Assembly (NCBI GenBank): GCA_964472265.1
Contig: CAYYJO010000037.1
Span: 1-22,040 of the forward strand
Direction: 5' to 3'
Source: JAGNLA01 sp964472265
Lineage (GTDB): Bacteria; Caldisericota; Caldisericia; JAAYUI01
Length of the DNA: 22,040 nucleotides
The notes beneath the pieces were generated by a model. That model had not been told where the DNA came from. It was given only the letters and a program-made list of their open reading frames with translations, and did no database searches. Below are positions 1 through 7,932 of the stretch, piece by piece (positions within the stretch are counted from its first letter, which is position 1; each line of letters begins with the position of its first letter). The position numbers were made by a program, and so were the translations under genes.

Positions 1-876
1 GTCTTTGACAAGTTTGGTTGTCTGCATCGGTGTTCCCTCATGGTCAAACGGGGCCGATTCAGGTGCGAAATCCATCAAACCGTCGTCAGTGAGGTTGATT
101 CTCTTGTCAAATATCGTCTTGCCGTACTGACCGATGAATGGTGATACGCCCCTGAAAACATTTCTGCCGCTGAATGAAGAAAGGAGTATGGATATGGCGT
201 GGGCAAATGCATCTGCCGAGAAAAGGACTTTGTATTTTCCAGTCTTTGCCGGGACGTTTTTCTTGCCCCACTCGAACTGGGTTTTTACTTTGTCTGTCAT
301 CTTTGAAATAGGCTGGTCTGGTCTTACTCCATTGAATCCATCGCCAACAGCCAGCATGTTGTCGTCTTTTGTCAGCTGGACGTAAGAGCCATAGCTGCAG
401 CCATCTTTTTCGTACTCGCCTTCAAAATGGCTCGAAGTCCTGATGCGAACCTTCTGGTTTGATTTTGAGACCCCAGCGCCGATCTTTGCATCTTTGTCCA
501 GTGATTTGAGCGGCTCAACAAGCTGCCTGCCCATTTCGATCATGCTTTCGATGGTCATTTCCTTTGTCGCCTTGGAGCGAATCTTCGGGCTTGTGAAGGG
601 TGATCTGCCCGAGAATTCGATTTCAAAGGCCGAACCGTAAGGAATGTTGCCAAGAACTGCTTCAACCAGCTCCTTGTGTCCGCTTGGCTTGTAGGTTATG
701 CCATAAGCCATCTTGCCGTCTTTCACGGCCCTGAGTGCAAATCCGTTTCTTTCAGATGCGTCGATGTCTTTGAGTTTTCCGGCCTCGAAGCCGACTGAGT
801 CGGAAATCGTCTTGAAATTGACAATCTCCCAGGCGTCAAAGTTTCTTTTGCATTCTTTCACGAGGTTGTCAAACAT
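1..876 (-). CDS. tldE: TldE/PmbA-family metalloprotease subunit (3' end cut by window edge)
   Basis: Reading the minus strand from an ATG at 874-876 gives an open frame of 292 codons that runs off position 1, so the C-terminus is missing. The start MFDNLVKECK has a GTGAGG ribosome site 8 nt upstream that overlaps the stop of tldD; the gap between the genes is only 8 bp, so they are co-transcribed and probably translationally coupled. Near the window edge the protein carries the TldE/PmbA-type stretch around SSFSGRNVFRGVSP, then FDKRINLTDDG and FDHEGTPMQTTKLV. No HExxxH motif occurs in the visible part, as expected for TldE, the non-catalytic partner of TldD. In characterised systems TldD and TldE form a heterodimeric cytoplasmic peptidase that degrades unfolded peptides and, in some bacteria, matures modified peptides. 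Family assignment is firm; the substrate here is unknown. Confidence 0.93.
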   Translation of the reverse strand, partial: MFDNLVKECKRNFDAWEIVNFKTISDSVGFEAGKLKDIDASERNGFALRAVKDGKMAYGITYKPSGHKELVEAVLGNIPYGSAFEIEFSGRSPFTSPKIRSKATKEMTIESMIEMGRQLVEPLKSLDKDAKIGAGVSKSNQKVRIRTSSHFEGEYEKDGCSYGSYVQLTKDDNMLAVGDGFNGVRPDQPISKMTDKVKTQFEWGKKNVPAKTGKYKVLFSADAFAHAISILLSSFSGRNVFRGVSPFIGQYGKTIFDKRINLTDDGLMDFAPESAPFDHEGTPMQTTKLVKD

Positions 877-884
877 GGTCTGCC

Positions 885-2261
885 TCACTTTCCTGAGATG
901 ACGATTTTCCTGATGCGGATCGACGGTGAACCGTGAGAGGTTGGAAGAGGCATCTGTCCGCCTTTTCCGCACCCGCCGACTGAATCAGGCTGGTGGAAGT
1001 CCGAGCCAACCATGTCGATGTTTTTGAGGGTGTCAAAAACGTTGCCCTGAAGGACTGAACCCTGGTACATCTGACCGAGTTTGCCCTTCTTGATTTCGTA
1101 TGTTTCTGCTGCCGTGAAGGTGAACATCTCGCCGTTTGTCTGCCCGCCGAACACACCCTTGCAGAACATTCCGTTGTCAACAGAGGCGATGAGGTCATTG
1201 AAGCTGGTCTTGCCAACCTCGATGCAGGTGTTGCGCATTCTTGGGATCGGTGGGAACTTGTAGTTGATTGCCCTGGCGTTTCCTGTTGCCCTTTCACCCA
1301 TCTTGCCGGCTGTCTCTCTTGAGTGGAGCCTGCCAACGAGTTTGCCTTCGCGGATGAGGTAGGTTTTTTCGGTGGGAACTCCCTCATCGTCGTACTTGAG
1401 GTAGCCCCTAACTCCGACATCAAGCCCAGTGTCATAAACATTGAGCATTTTTTCGCCGAACTGCCTGCCCATGCTCATGATCTTGGCCAGTTCAGGGTTT
1501 TCGTACACGTTGTCGCCTTCTGAGAGGTGGCCGAAAGCTTCATGGATGAAGGTTCCAGTGATGTGTGGGTCGAGAATGACCATGTATTCGCCGGACTTCA
1601 CCTTGTCGCAGTCGAGGAGTTTGACAGCTTTGTGCGCTGCTTCCCTTGCTTCGTCTTCCATGCCAAGGAGCTTGTTCCAGTCTACTGAAGAGCCGGTCGA
1701 AGCCGAAGCGTTCTGGGTGTTGCCGTCGCGATTGGCCATGGCGATCAGGTTGCAGCCCATGTCCATCTTTTCCTGTTCAATGTAGGCGCCTTCGGAGGTT
1801 GCAAACCACAGTTTTGTGAAAACGTCCTTGTAGGCGACCCTTGTCAGCTTTATCAGCGGTGAGGCCGAAAGCATGATGTCATTGTACTTCTGAAGCAGCT
1901 CCATCTTCTTTGAGAGGGGAACCGACCTGATGTCGGTGATTGGAGTGACCCTGACATCATCGACAATCGGTTTGACAGGTGCCAGTTGGGACTTGCCACC
2001 GACAATGTTGCCAAGTGTTTTCGCCTGGGAGACAGCCTGCTCTACCTTCTTTTCAATGCTGTCCAGCGAGTTGAAAGAGACAAAGCTCCAGCAGCCCTTG
2101 TACAAAGCCCTGATCGCTCCGCCAAACAGCCTGTTGTTGCTCAGTTCGTCGATCTTCTTTCCGGCGATCTGAATTCCAAGCCTGCTTGTGTCCTCAATCC
2201 TTATTTCAAGATAATCGCAGTCCCATTTTTTAGAGACCAGTGCCTTCAAGGTTTCTTTCAT
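885..2261 (-). CDS. tldD: TldD-family zinc metalloprotease
   Basis: 458 aa from the ATG at 2259-2261. I chose this start, not the in-frame GTG 57 bp upstream, because TAAGGA lies 7 nt before it (2269-2274) and the GTG falls inside the putative -10 element. The zinc motif HEAFGH is at residues 240-245 and continues as LSEGD, the TldD signature; the two histidines are metal ligands. The C-terminal block has the family's third-ligand cysteine region (GGCGKGGQ, C431) followed by the final beta strands (SPSIRIRKIVISG). Length is normal for TldD (about 460-480 aa). It is the catalytic half of the TldD/TldE peptidase and is the first gene of the tldD-tldE operon. Nothing looks broken. No small precursor peptide gene is visible nearby, so a role in peptide maturation cannot be argued from context. 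Confidence 0.95.
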   Translation of the reverse strand: MKETLKALVSKKWDCDYLEIRIEDTSRLGIQIAGKKIDELSNNRLFGGAIRALYKGCWSFVSFNSLDSIEKKVEQAVSQAKTLGNIVGGKSQLAPVKPIVDDVRVTPITDIRSVPLSKKMELLQKYNDIMLSASPLIKLTRVAYKDVFTKLWFATSEGAYIEQEKMDMGCNLIAMANRDGNTQNASASTGSSVDWNKLLGMEDEAREAAHKAVKLLDCDKVKSGEYMVILDPHITGTFIHEAFGHLSEGDNVYENPELAKIMSMGRQFGEKMLNVYDTGLDVGVRGYLKYDDEGVPTEKTYLIREGKLVGRLHSRETAGKMGERATGNARAINYKFPPIPRMRNTCIEVGKTSFNDLIASVDNGMFCKGVFGGQTNGEMFTFTAAETYEIKKGKLGQMYQGSVLQGNVFDTLKNIDMVGSDFHQPDSVGGCGKGGQMPLPTSHGSPSIRIRKIVISGK

Positions 2262-2308
2262 CAAAAATTCCTTACCGGTTGCCACCGTTTTTATTAAGTT
2301 TTGAAACC

Positions 2309-2317
2309 AGTATATCA
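2309..2317 (-). promoter_or_regulatory. Candidate extended -10 promoter of tldDE
   Basis: On the minus strand TGA-TATACT forms an extended -10 (TGnTATAAT-like) about 48 nt upstream of the tldD ATG. The -35 position (about 2332-2337, AAAAGG) is poor, as tolerated by extended -10 promoters. Inferred from sequence only. Confidence 0.4.
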
Positions 2318-2373
2318 CAACTGTAAATCCCCCTTTTTTAAAATTTACATGAAAAGATTTCCGGTTTTTCTCA

Positions 2374-2401
2374 CGTTAATGGCATAAAATCGACATTAAC
2401 G
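2374..2401. promoter_or_regulatory. Inverted repeat in divergent control region (possible operator)
   Basis: CGTTAATG (2374-2381) and CATTAACG (2394-2401) are perfect 8-bp inverted arms separated by 12 bp. A further TTAACG half-site lies at 2414-2419, in the same orientation as the right arm and 18 bp from it. The element sits between the leftward tldD promoter and the rightward promoter at 2460-2487, a fitting place for a dimeric regulator. No T-run follows either arm, so it is not a terminator. The binding protein is unknown. Confidence 0.35.
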
Positions 2402-2459
2402 GATCATGTTCCCTTAACGGTGGGGTGGAAAGGCTGGAGCAAAGCGAAACCCAGGGCAT

Positions 2460-2487
2460 TTGACTAATTCAGACAACATAATAAAAT
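2460..2487 (+). promoter_or_regulatory. Sigma70-type promoter of the rightward secreted-protein genes
   Basis: TTGACT (2460-2465), a 16-bp spacer and TAAAAT (2482-2487) put transcription start near 2494, about 18 nt before the ATG at 2512. The ribosome site GGAGG is at 2502-2506. Confidence 0.6.
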
Positions 2488-2511
2488 AAAAGATTGTACC
2501 CGGAGGTGCTG

Positions 2512-4806
2512 ATGAAAAGGTTGTATGCAACGTTAATCGCATTGATGCTGTGTTTCTCGTTCACACCGGCTGTAAAGGCAGTCACTGCCAATGTCTTTGT
2601 CGATGCGCCGATAAACGGATCAATAGTTGACGCTGACGGAAACCTGGCTGCACGTGTCCGTTTCTCCTTTGAGGGAACCGGCAAATTCATCCTTTGGGGA
2701 AGGTTCATGGTTGATGACATCGTGGGCCCCAGCATCTACAGAACCCTTGAAGCCCCGTGCACCGATGAGGTGTTTGACACGACGCTTCCAACATATTTCG
2801 CAGGATCGCACAATGTTTACTTCGAACTTCTCTCACCAAATCATCTCAAAACCACGGCTTTCAGCTACACGGTCAATCAAAAATCTGAAAAGAACGTAAA
2901 AATTACCTCTCCAGAAAACGGGAGATCGGTTTCGCCTGGTGACACACTCGAAGCAAACGCTGAAATAACCATCAAAGGCGTCGGCGTGAAAAACATCTCC
3001 GGCTATTGGCTGATTGATTCAATCACAAGGATGCCGTTCACCCTCTCGGCACAGGTTGCAAACTCTGCAGTAATCAAAATAAGCCAGAATCTTCCAACTG
3101 AAAACTCTGGCGATCACAAGTTCAAGGTCGTCGTCGACTCACCGATCCAGGAGACATCTGACGAACTCACATACAATGTCAAAAACCTTGCACCTATCAC
3201 TCTCAGGTTCGACACAAAAATCTCTGACCTCAACATCCAGCTTTCAGGAAAGGCAACCGTCACTCTATACGTAGACATCCTCGAGACTGGCACCTACACC
3301 CTCGACGGCGGCATCTACATCGATGGAATCCTGACCATACCGTTCACAAAAACCCTCACAGGTCCAGGCAGCTATCAATTCGAGTTCGAACTCCCGACAA
3401 CCCAGGTTGGCGTTCACTATATCCAGTTCAAGCTCAACCAACCGGCGGCAATATCGTCAAACACTATCACCTACAGGGTTGTTGGACAATCCTGGGTCTG
3501 GCCTTACATCACCTATCCAGCCGACGGCACAACCGTAAATCAGGGAGAGTTCCTTGAGGCAAAGCTTGCTTTGAAGGTAGGCGGAAGAGGAACGCAAAAA
3601 GTCGTTGGCAAATGGATGCTTGACGACAATCCCTGGAGAGACTACGAACAGCTTCTGACCATCTCCTCTGACACAATCCTGTTTGAAAACATGCAGCTTC
3701 CAACCGATGCCCCAGGATGGCACAAGCTCAAATTCGTCATGAGCTGGCCACAGGCTGAGGTCAGCAACGAAATCTGGTACAGGGTCTGGGGCAGGGAACA
3801 ACCGCCAAGCTTCATCAACATCACATCTCTCCCTCAACCGCCAATACCGCAGACAGAAACCTTCCAGCTGAGAATCCAGGCAAACGATGACAGAGGGATA
3901 AAGCGCTGCTATGTTCAGGTTGGTTCTGGCATTGTCGCTCAGCAGGATCTCGGAGGTCTCCAGGTTATAGACTGGACAACTCCTTCCCTTGGCCCATTCC
4001 CCCCTGGAAGCTACTTCTGGTGCGTGGTCATTGAAGACATTGACGGACTTGATGCAGAGTACACGGGGAGATTCACCGTCACCTCAGGCAAAGGCTCAAT
4101 CGAAGGCTTTGTCATGGAGAAGGACACCAACAAACCGATGGCTGGCGCAACCGTCAGCTGCGGCAACAGAACAACAACGGCCGACACAAGCGGACACTAC
4201 AGAATCGACATGGTGGGAACCGGCGAACAGATCGTCCAGGCAACACTTTCAGGAAAGAAAACCGGTGAAGTCAGGGTGAATGTTCTTGGTGAATCGACCA
4301 CGGTTGCTGCAACAATTTACCTCGAAGATCTCGGCCCAGTGCCGGTTATAACACAGATTTTAACATCACCTGGCACTCTTTACCCAGGCCAGACCTACGA
4401 CATGCACGTTTTCGTGAGAAACGATGGCAAGGAAGGCGGAGAGTGCGAAGTGGCAATATCCTGCCCTGACGGAATCATGATCGAAATCGATCCAGAAACC
4501 GGTTTCCAATATCCCTCGCAATCACAGGTTTTCCTGCCAGGCTCATACATCGAACATCGCGACGGCCAGCCGATCAGGGCAATCCATACGGTTGCAATCG
4601 TGAAATGGAATTCATGGGGTGCAGGCGTCACCAGAAAAGTCCTGCTCCGCTTCACGCCCGTTGACACAAAAACTTACCAGTTCTGGATCAGATCAAGAGT
4701 AAAAACTGGCAACTCCTGGGAAATTTCACCTCGTGAAAGCCTGACAATCGACCAGCAGGGCTACCCTGTCCAGGTCGAGAAGGTGAACGTCTATAGCAAA
4801 CCATGA
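2512..4806 (+). CDS. Secreted multidomain protein with four tandem Ig-like repeats
   Basis: 764 aa from the ATG at 2512 (GGAGG 5 nt upstream; a TTG 18 bp earlier lies at the predicted transcription start). Residues 1-23 form a Sec signal peptide (MKRLYATLIALM..., ending VKA). Four repeats of about 95 residues follow at roughly 27-121, 128-223, 228-323 and 331-425. Each has a ..G.w..D. core, an LPT turn, G.H.. and a final .s..i.Y.V strand. Then come another beta-sandwich domain (about 431-525), a carboxypeptidase-regulatory-like domain (528-605: GSIEGFVMEKDT, MAGATVSC, TADTSGHYRI) and a C-terminal CARDB-like beta domain (about 609-745). No catalytic motif, LPxTG anchor or C-terminal membrane helix is seen. 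It heads a run of three genes, overlapping the next by 4 bp (ATGA). Likely a surface or extracellular binding or structural protein; that role is inferred, with no known orthologue recognised. Confidence 0.9.
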   Translation: MKRLYATLIALMLCFSFTPAVKAVTANVFVDAPINGSIVDADGNLAARVRFSFEGTGKFILWGRFMVDDIVGPSIYRTLEAPCTDEVFDTTLPTYFAGSHNVYFELLSPNHLKTTAFSYTVNQKSEKNVKITSPENGRSVSPGDTLEANAEITIKGVGVKNISGYWLIDSITRMPFTLSAQVANSAVIKISQNLPTENSGDHKFKVVVDSPIQETSDELTYNVKNLAPITLRFDTKISDLNIQLSGKATVTLYVDILETGTYTLDGGIYIDGILTIPFTKTLTGPGSYQFEFELPTTQVGVHYIQFKLNQPAAISSNTITYRVVGQSWVWPYITYPADGTTVNQGEFLEAKLALKVGGRGTQKVVGKWMLDDNPWRDYEQLLTISSDTILFENMQLPTDAPGWHKLKFVMSWPQAEVSNEIWYRVWGREQPPSFINITSLPQPPIPQTETFQLRIQANDDRGIKRCYVQVGSGIVAQQDLGGLQVIDWTTPSLGPFPPGSYFWCVVIEDIDGLDAEYTGRFTVTSGKGSIEGFVMEKDTNKPMAGATVSCGNRTTTADTSGHYRIDMVGTGEQIVQATLSGKKTGEVRVNVLGESTTVAATIYLEDLGPVPVITQILTSPGTLYPGQTYDMHVFVRNDGKEGGECEVAISCPDGIMIEIDPETGFQYPSQSQVFLPGSYIEHRDGQPIRAIHTVAIVKWNSWGAGVTRKVLLRFTPVDTKTYQFWIRSRVKTGNSWEISPRESLTIDQQGYPVQVEKVNVYSKP

Positions 4807-7043
4807 AGAAAACATCCCTGAAAACAAATATCATGAGGGTTGTGGGCGTTATGTCCAAACCATCGGTTGCGTTTTCAGGCATGAAACGTTTACATTTCAA
4901 AGAGTGTTTGGCAGTTATGAAAGAAACAGCCGTGAAAATTTCATTGTTGTTCCTGGCCATCTCTTTTGCGCTTTCTGCAACGCCGGCCTTCGCTTCCGAC
5001 CCTGGTCAGTCAGGTTTTGCAACCTTCATTGGCTCAAACCCGATGTCCCAGCTTTGGAACATCGAAATGGACTCACTTTTGAAAACATCGCTCGTCAACA
5101 GCAACGGCATCGTGACCGTGGCTGTCTCTGGCGGTTTCGACATCATCTGCATTGAAAACGCAACAGGCTCAATCCTCTGGAAAACCCGCTCGCCAAACCA
5201 GCTCTCTGGCGTGCCTGAAATCTCGGCTACAAGAGGTTTGATAATCGCTTCAACCAAACTGGGTTCAATCGATGCCTACTCGATCAAAACAGGCGAAAAA
5301 ATCTACACTGTGGCAACGGGATGGGATGAGTCCTCATCGCCGACCTTATCAGAGAAACATCTTATCGTAAGAGGCTTCGATGCCTCAGACTCAAGGTCTG
5401 GCGTTTCTGCCATGAACATCGATACCGGCAAAATCGTCTGGCAGACATCAACCATCCCTTCTGGCCAATCGCCATGCGCAAGCAACGGAGTGGTTTACCT
5501 GCTCGAAAAAAAAGCCGTGAAGGCAATGAAGGAAATTGACGGCAGCCTCGTGTGGAAGAATGGACTCCCATTCTCACCAGAGTTCGTTGCCGCCAGAGGC
5601 AAGACGATCGCAGTCGTTTCTGGAGAAAACATTCATTTCCTTGATCTTGAAAACGGCAGGATTGAAAAAACCAAAACCTTCGAGTCAAAAATTGTCAGAG
5701 CGCCATCATTTTTTGATGGCCTTTGCTACATAGTCACCGACTCAGGCAAGAAGATGACCTGCTTTGACATCTCAAGCGGGGCAGACATCTGGTCAACCGA
5801 AACCGACAGCGAATACTTCCAGCCACAGGTCTGGAACAACGGATTGATCGTCACAACGTCAAGCTGTGTGCAGATCGTTGACAGGCAGACTGGCAGGCTC
5901 CTCTGGGATGTTTCGGTTGTTGGCAAAATCACAGCCAATCCTGTAGCCATAGTCGATTACATGATCATACCGACCACACAAAAACTCTACGCTTTCAGGA
6001 ACGCAGGCTTTGAAATCCACGTTGTGTCAAACTCTCTCGATCTTGGACTGATGACAAATGACGAGCCGTTCAGTTCAAGCAACATACAGGTTTTCAACCG
6101 TTCTGGGTCAATCCAGAAGATCTCTTGCCAGTCAAAGTCTTCATGGCTCAAGGTCATGCCCGACACCTTCGAGATAAAACCACACGACTCAATCGAGCTT
6201 CTCCTGTCGGCTGACATGAGGGAAGAGCCTTTTGGCAGCTACAACGCAAAGGTTGAAATCACCTGGTCAACCGGGCTTCGTGAACTTTCGGTTGCTGCAA
6301 GGAAAGTAACGCCACAGGAAGCAAAACCCCCGAAACCGGGAAAGCTCCAGATTGTCGAGTCAAGCCACGACTATTCGTCAAGGCTTGGAAAACCCAACCC
6401 CTCTTTCATCCAGCAGATTTCAAATGTTGGCGACGTTGAAATCGACTACACATTTTCAACCATCTCACCATGGATTCTGATCTCAAACCCATCCGGCAAA
6501 CTCAGGGGCAAGGAAGCAAAAAAACTCGCTGTCTGCCTACTCACCGCCAAAGCACAGATGGGCAAAAATGACGGCCTGATAACTCTCACATCAATAAAAT
6601 CAGGACAGAGCTTTGACATATTCGTAACTTTCTGGCGCGACCCAGGCGTGATGAAGGTTGTAGCGTCTCTGGAGCTTGGCTCTTCGATTGCTTCAATTTC
6701 AGGAATCAAGGTCAGGGCGAGACCAGAACCATATCTTTCAAATAAAACCCTCATGGTTCCGCTCTCCTTTGCCCAGCTCCTGCTCGATTGCAGACTGGAT
6801 GAAGAAAAGGGTGGAGTATACAAACTCATCAGGGGTAACGTCTCCATCATTGCAACTGTCGGAAGCGACACAGCCGAAATTTTCACCCCATCAAAGATGC
6901 AAAGGCTCAAGCTTGCCTCACCGGTTACAATCAAAAAAGGTTGTGTTGTTCTGCCTCTGGAGGTTATAAGGTTTGCCTACGATGGCATGCTCAATTATGA
7001 CGGCAAAACCGCGATAGTTGAGTTGAATCTCGATGAGCTCTGA
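4803..7043 (+). CDS. Secreted PQQ-like beta-propeller protein with Ig-like and copper-amine-oxidase-N-like domains
   Basis: 746 aa from the ATG overlapping the previous stop (ATGA). A second possible start is Met39 (ATG at 4917), which gives a textbook signal peptide (MKETAVKISLLFLAISFALS, cleavage after AFA). The 4803 start is kept for its coupling overlap but has no good ribosome site, so the first 38 residues are doubtful. About residues 80-402 form a propeller with repeats ending TGSILW (121-126), TGEKIY, TGKIVW (208-213), DGSLVW (246-251), NGRIEK, GADIW and TGRLLW (363-368): seven PQQ-type blades. Two Ig-like domains follow (about 405-505, 515-625), then a copper-amine-oxidase-N-like module (about 625-746; LMVPLSFAQLL, then VVLPLEVIRFAY and an IVELNL end). 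No dehydrogenase cofactor residues or haem motif are seen, so a scaffold or binding role is more likely than an enzyme. The module links it to the giant proteins at 9439-15827. Confidence 0.87.
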   Translation: MKKTSLKTNIMRVVGVMSKPSVAFSGMKRLHFKECLAVMKETAVKISLLFLAISFALSATPAFASDPGQSGFATFIGSNPMSQLWNIEMDSLLKTSLVNSNGIVTVAVSGGFDIICIENATGSILWKTRSPNQLSGVPEISATRGLIIASTKLGSIDAYSIKTGEKIYTVATGWDESSSPTLSEKHLIVRGFDASDSRSGVSAMNIDTGKIVWQTSTIPSGQSPCASNGVVYLLEKKAVKAMKEIDGSLVWKNGLPFSPEFVAARGKTIAVVSGENIHFLDLENGRIEKTKTFESKIVRAPSFFDGLCYIVTDSGKKMTCFDISSGADIWSTETDSEYFQPQVWNNGLIVTTSSCVQIVDRQTGRLLWDVSVVGKITANPVAIVDYMIIPTTQKLYAFRNAGFEIHVVSNSLDLGLMTNDEPFSSSNIQVFNRSGSIQKISCQSKSSWLKVMPDTFEIKPHDSIELLLSADMREEPFGSYNAKVEITWSTGLRELSVAARKVTPQEAKPPKPGKLQIVESSHDYSSRLGKPNPSFIQQISNVGDVEIDYTFSTISPWILISNPSGKLRGKEAKKLAVCLLTAKAQMGKNDGLITLTSIKSGQSFDIFVTFWRDPGVMKVVASLELGSSIASISGIKVRARPEPYLSNKTLMVPLSFAQLLLDCRLDEEKGGVYKLIRGNVSIIATVGSDTAEIFTPSKMQRLKLASPVTIKKGCVVLPLEVIRFAYDGMLNYDGKTAIVELNLDEL

Positions 7044-7118
7044 TTTTGAAGCCATTTACAACCAGAGCTGACATTTAACCAGAAGCAATCGTACAAATTT
7101 CTGGAAAGGAAGTGCAAC

Positions 7119-7871
7119 ATGAAAAAACTAACAACAATTGCTTTGACGGCAATAATTGCCTCTTCGCTTATATTTGTCTCTCCAGCTTTTGCCGGCAGGG
7201 GACAGGGGAACGGTGGCGGCGGTGGCGGAGGAGGCGGAGTTTGCCAGAACCTCGTTACAACATGGACTGTCGATCCTGACAAAAACACAATGGCAGCAGG
7301 TCAGGCTGGTGTTTACACGCTCAACGTAACAAACAACTGCGCGAACGCGCAAGACGTCAAACTCTCGACAACCGATGCAGGCATGACATTTGATCCGGCA
7401 AGCTTCTCGCTCAAATCAGGCGAAAAGACACAGGTGAAAGTCAAGGTCACCATGCCGGCCCAGAACGGCAGAAACGAAGTGTGGTTCACAATCAAGTTCG
7501 CATGTTCGGTTGGCAACGGCAAGGTTGTAAAATTCAGAATCAGATACACAAACCAGGTTTGCTGCAATTTCGTAGCAAGCTGGGTGACAAATCCAAACGG
7601 CAAAACAGCAGACAGCCTCACAGCCTACACGTTTCCGCTTGACCTGACCAACAAATGTTCCGATAAGATAACTTTTACACTCGAATCCTCCCACCCGGTC
7701 ATGAAGTTCTCCAGAAACAACTTTTCAGTTGATCCTGGCACAGCCGGCAGGGTCAACGTGATTGTTGGCGCACACAACAAGAAGATCACCGGCAAGATAA
7801 CCTTCAAGGTTACAATCAGGCCGGCTTGCGGTGCAGTGAAGATTCTGACATTCACACTCGTCTACAAATAA
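7119..7871 (+). CDS. Small secreted protein: glycine tract plus duplicated Cys-bearing Ig-like domain
   Basis: 250 aa, start ATG with AAGGAAG just upstream. A signal peptide (MKKLTTIALTAIIASS..., cleavage after AFA at residue 25) is followed by a linker with nine consecutive glycines (residues 32-40). Two related domains follow, about 41-145 and 146-250. Each opens with a cysteine (C42; C148/C149), has a second after a strand ending TN.C (C74, TNNC; C180, TNKC), then an MtFdpasFS / MKFsrnnFS segment and PG/SG turn, and a third cysteine (C129; C237) before the last strands. The spacing suggests conserved disulfides in an exported beta-sandwich. It lies 75 bp after the propeller gene with no clear promoter between, so it is probably the third gene of the same unit, and a terminator follows at once. 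Function unknown; a surface or matrix component is a guess. Confidence 0.88.
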   Translation: MKKLTTIALTAIIASSLIFVSPAFAGRGQGNGGGGGGGGGVCQNLVTTWTVDPDKNTMAAGQAGVYTLNVTNNCANAQDVKLSTTDAGMTFDPASFSLKSGEKTQVKVKVTMPAQNGRNEVWFTIKFACSVGNGKVVKFRIRYTNQVCCNFVASWVTNPNGKTADSLTAYTFPLDLTNKCSDKITFTLESSHPVMKFSRNNFSVDPGTAGRVNVIVGAHNKKITGKITFKVTIRPACGAVKILTFTLVYK

Positions 7872-7889
7872 TCATCACTTTTGAAAAAC

Positions 7890-7922
7890 AAAACACCCCC
7901 TGATTAAGGGGGTGTTTTTTAT
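7890..7922. terminator. Bidirectional intrinsic terminator between convergent genes
   Basis: AAAACACCCCC (7890-7900), a 7-nt loop and GGGGGTGTTTT give a stem of 11 bp, with a T-run on the plus strand (7915-7920) and its mirror A-run giving U residues on the minus strand. It sits between the ends of the genes at 7871 (plus) and 7933 (minus) and can serve both. Confidence 0.9.
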
Positions 7923-7932
7923 TGGTGGGAAT

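Noticed and set aside
869..1441. Long overlapping frames inside tldD and, similarly, antisense frames inside the secreted-protein genes
   Set aside because: They are other-frame shadows of well-supported genes, have no ribosome sites of their own and give low-complexity translations.
2259..2318. Upstream GTG start for tldD adding 19 residues
   Set aside because: The GTG lies within the putative -10 element, and the ATG at 2261 has a proper TAAGGA 7 nt upstream.
2401..2470. Riboswitch-like stretch (GGAGCAAAGCGAAACCCAGGG followed by TTGACTAAT) upstream of the first secreted-protein gene
   Set aside because: It resembles fragments of cyclic-di-GMP-I aptamers only loosely, the required helices do not form, and TTGACT is better explained as the -35 box of a promoter whose start lies downstream, so the stretch would not be transcribed.
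5040..6010. PQQ-dependent (quinoprotein) dehydrogenase
   Set aside because: The blades are short and scaffold-like. No cofactor-binding disulfide pair, calcium-binding residues or cytochrome motif is seen.
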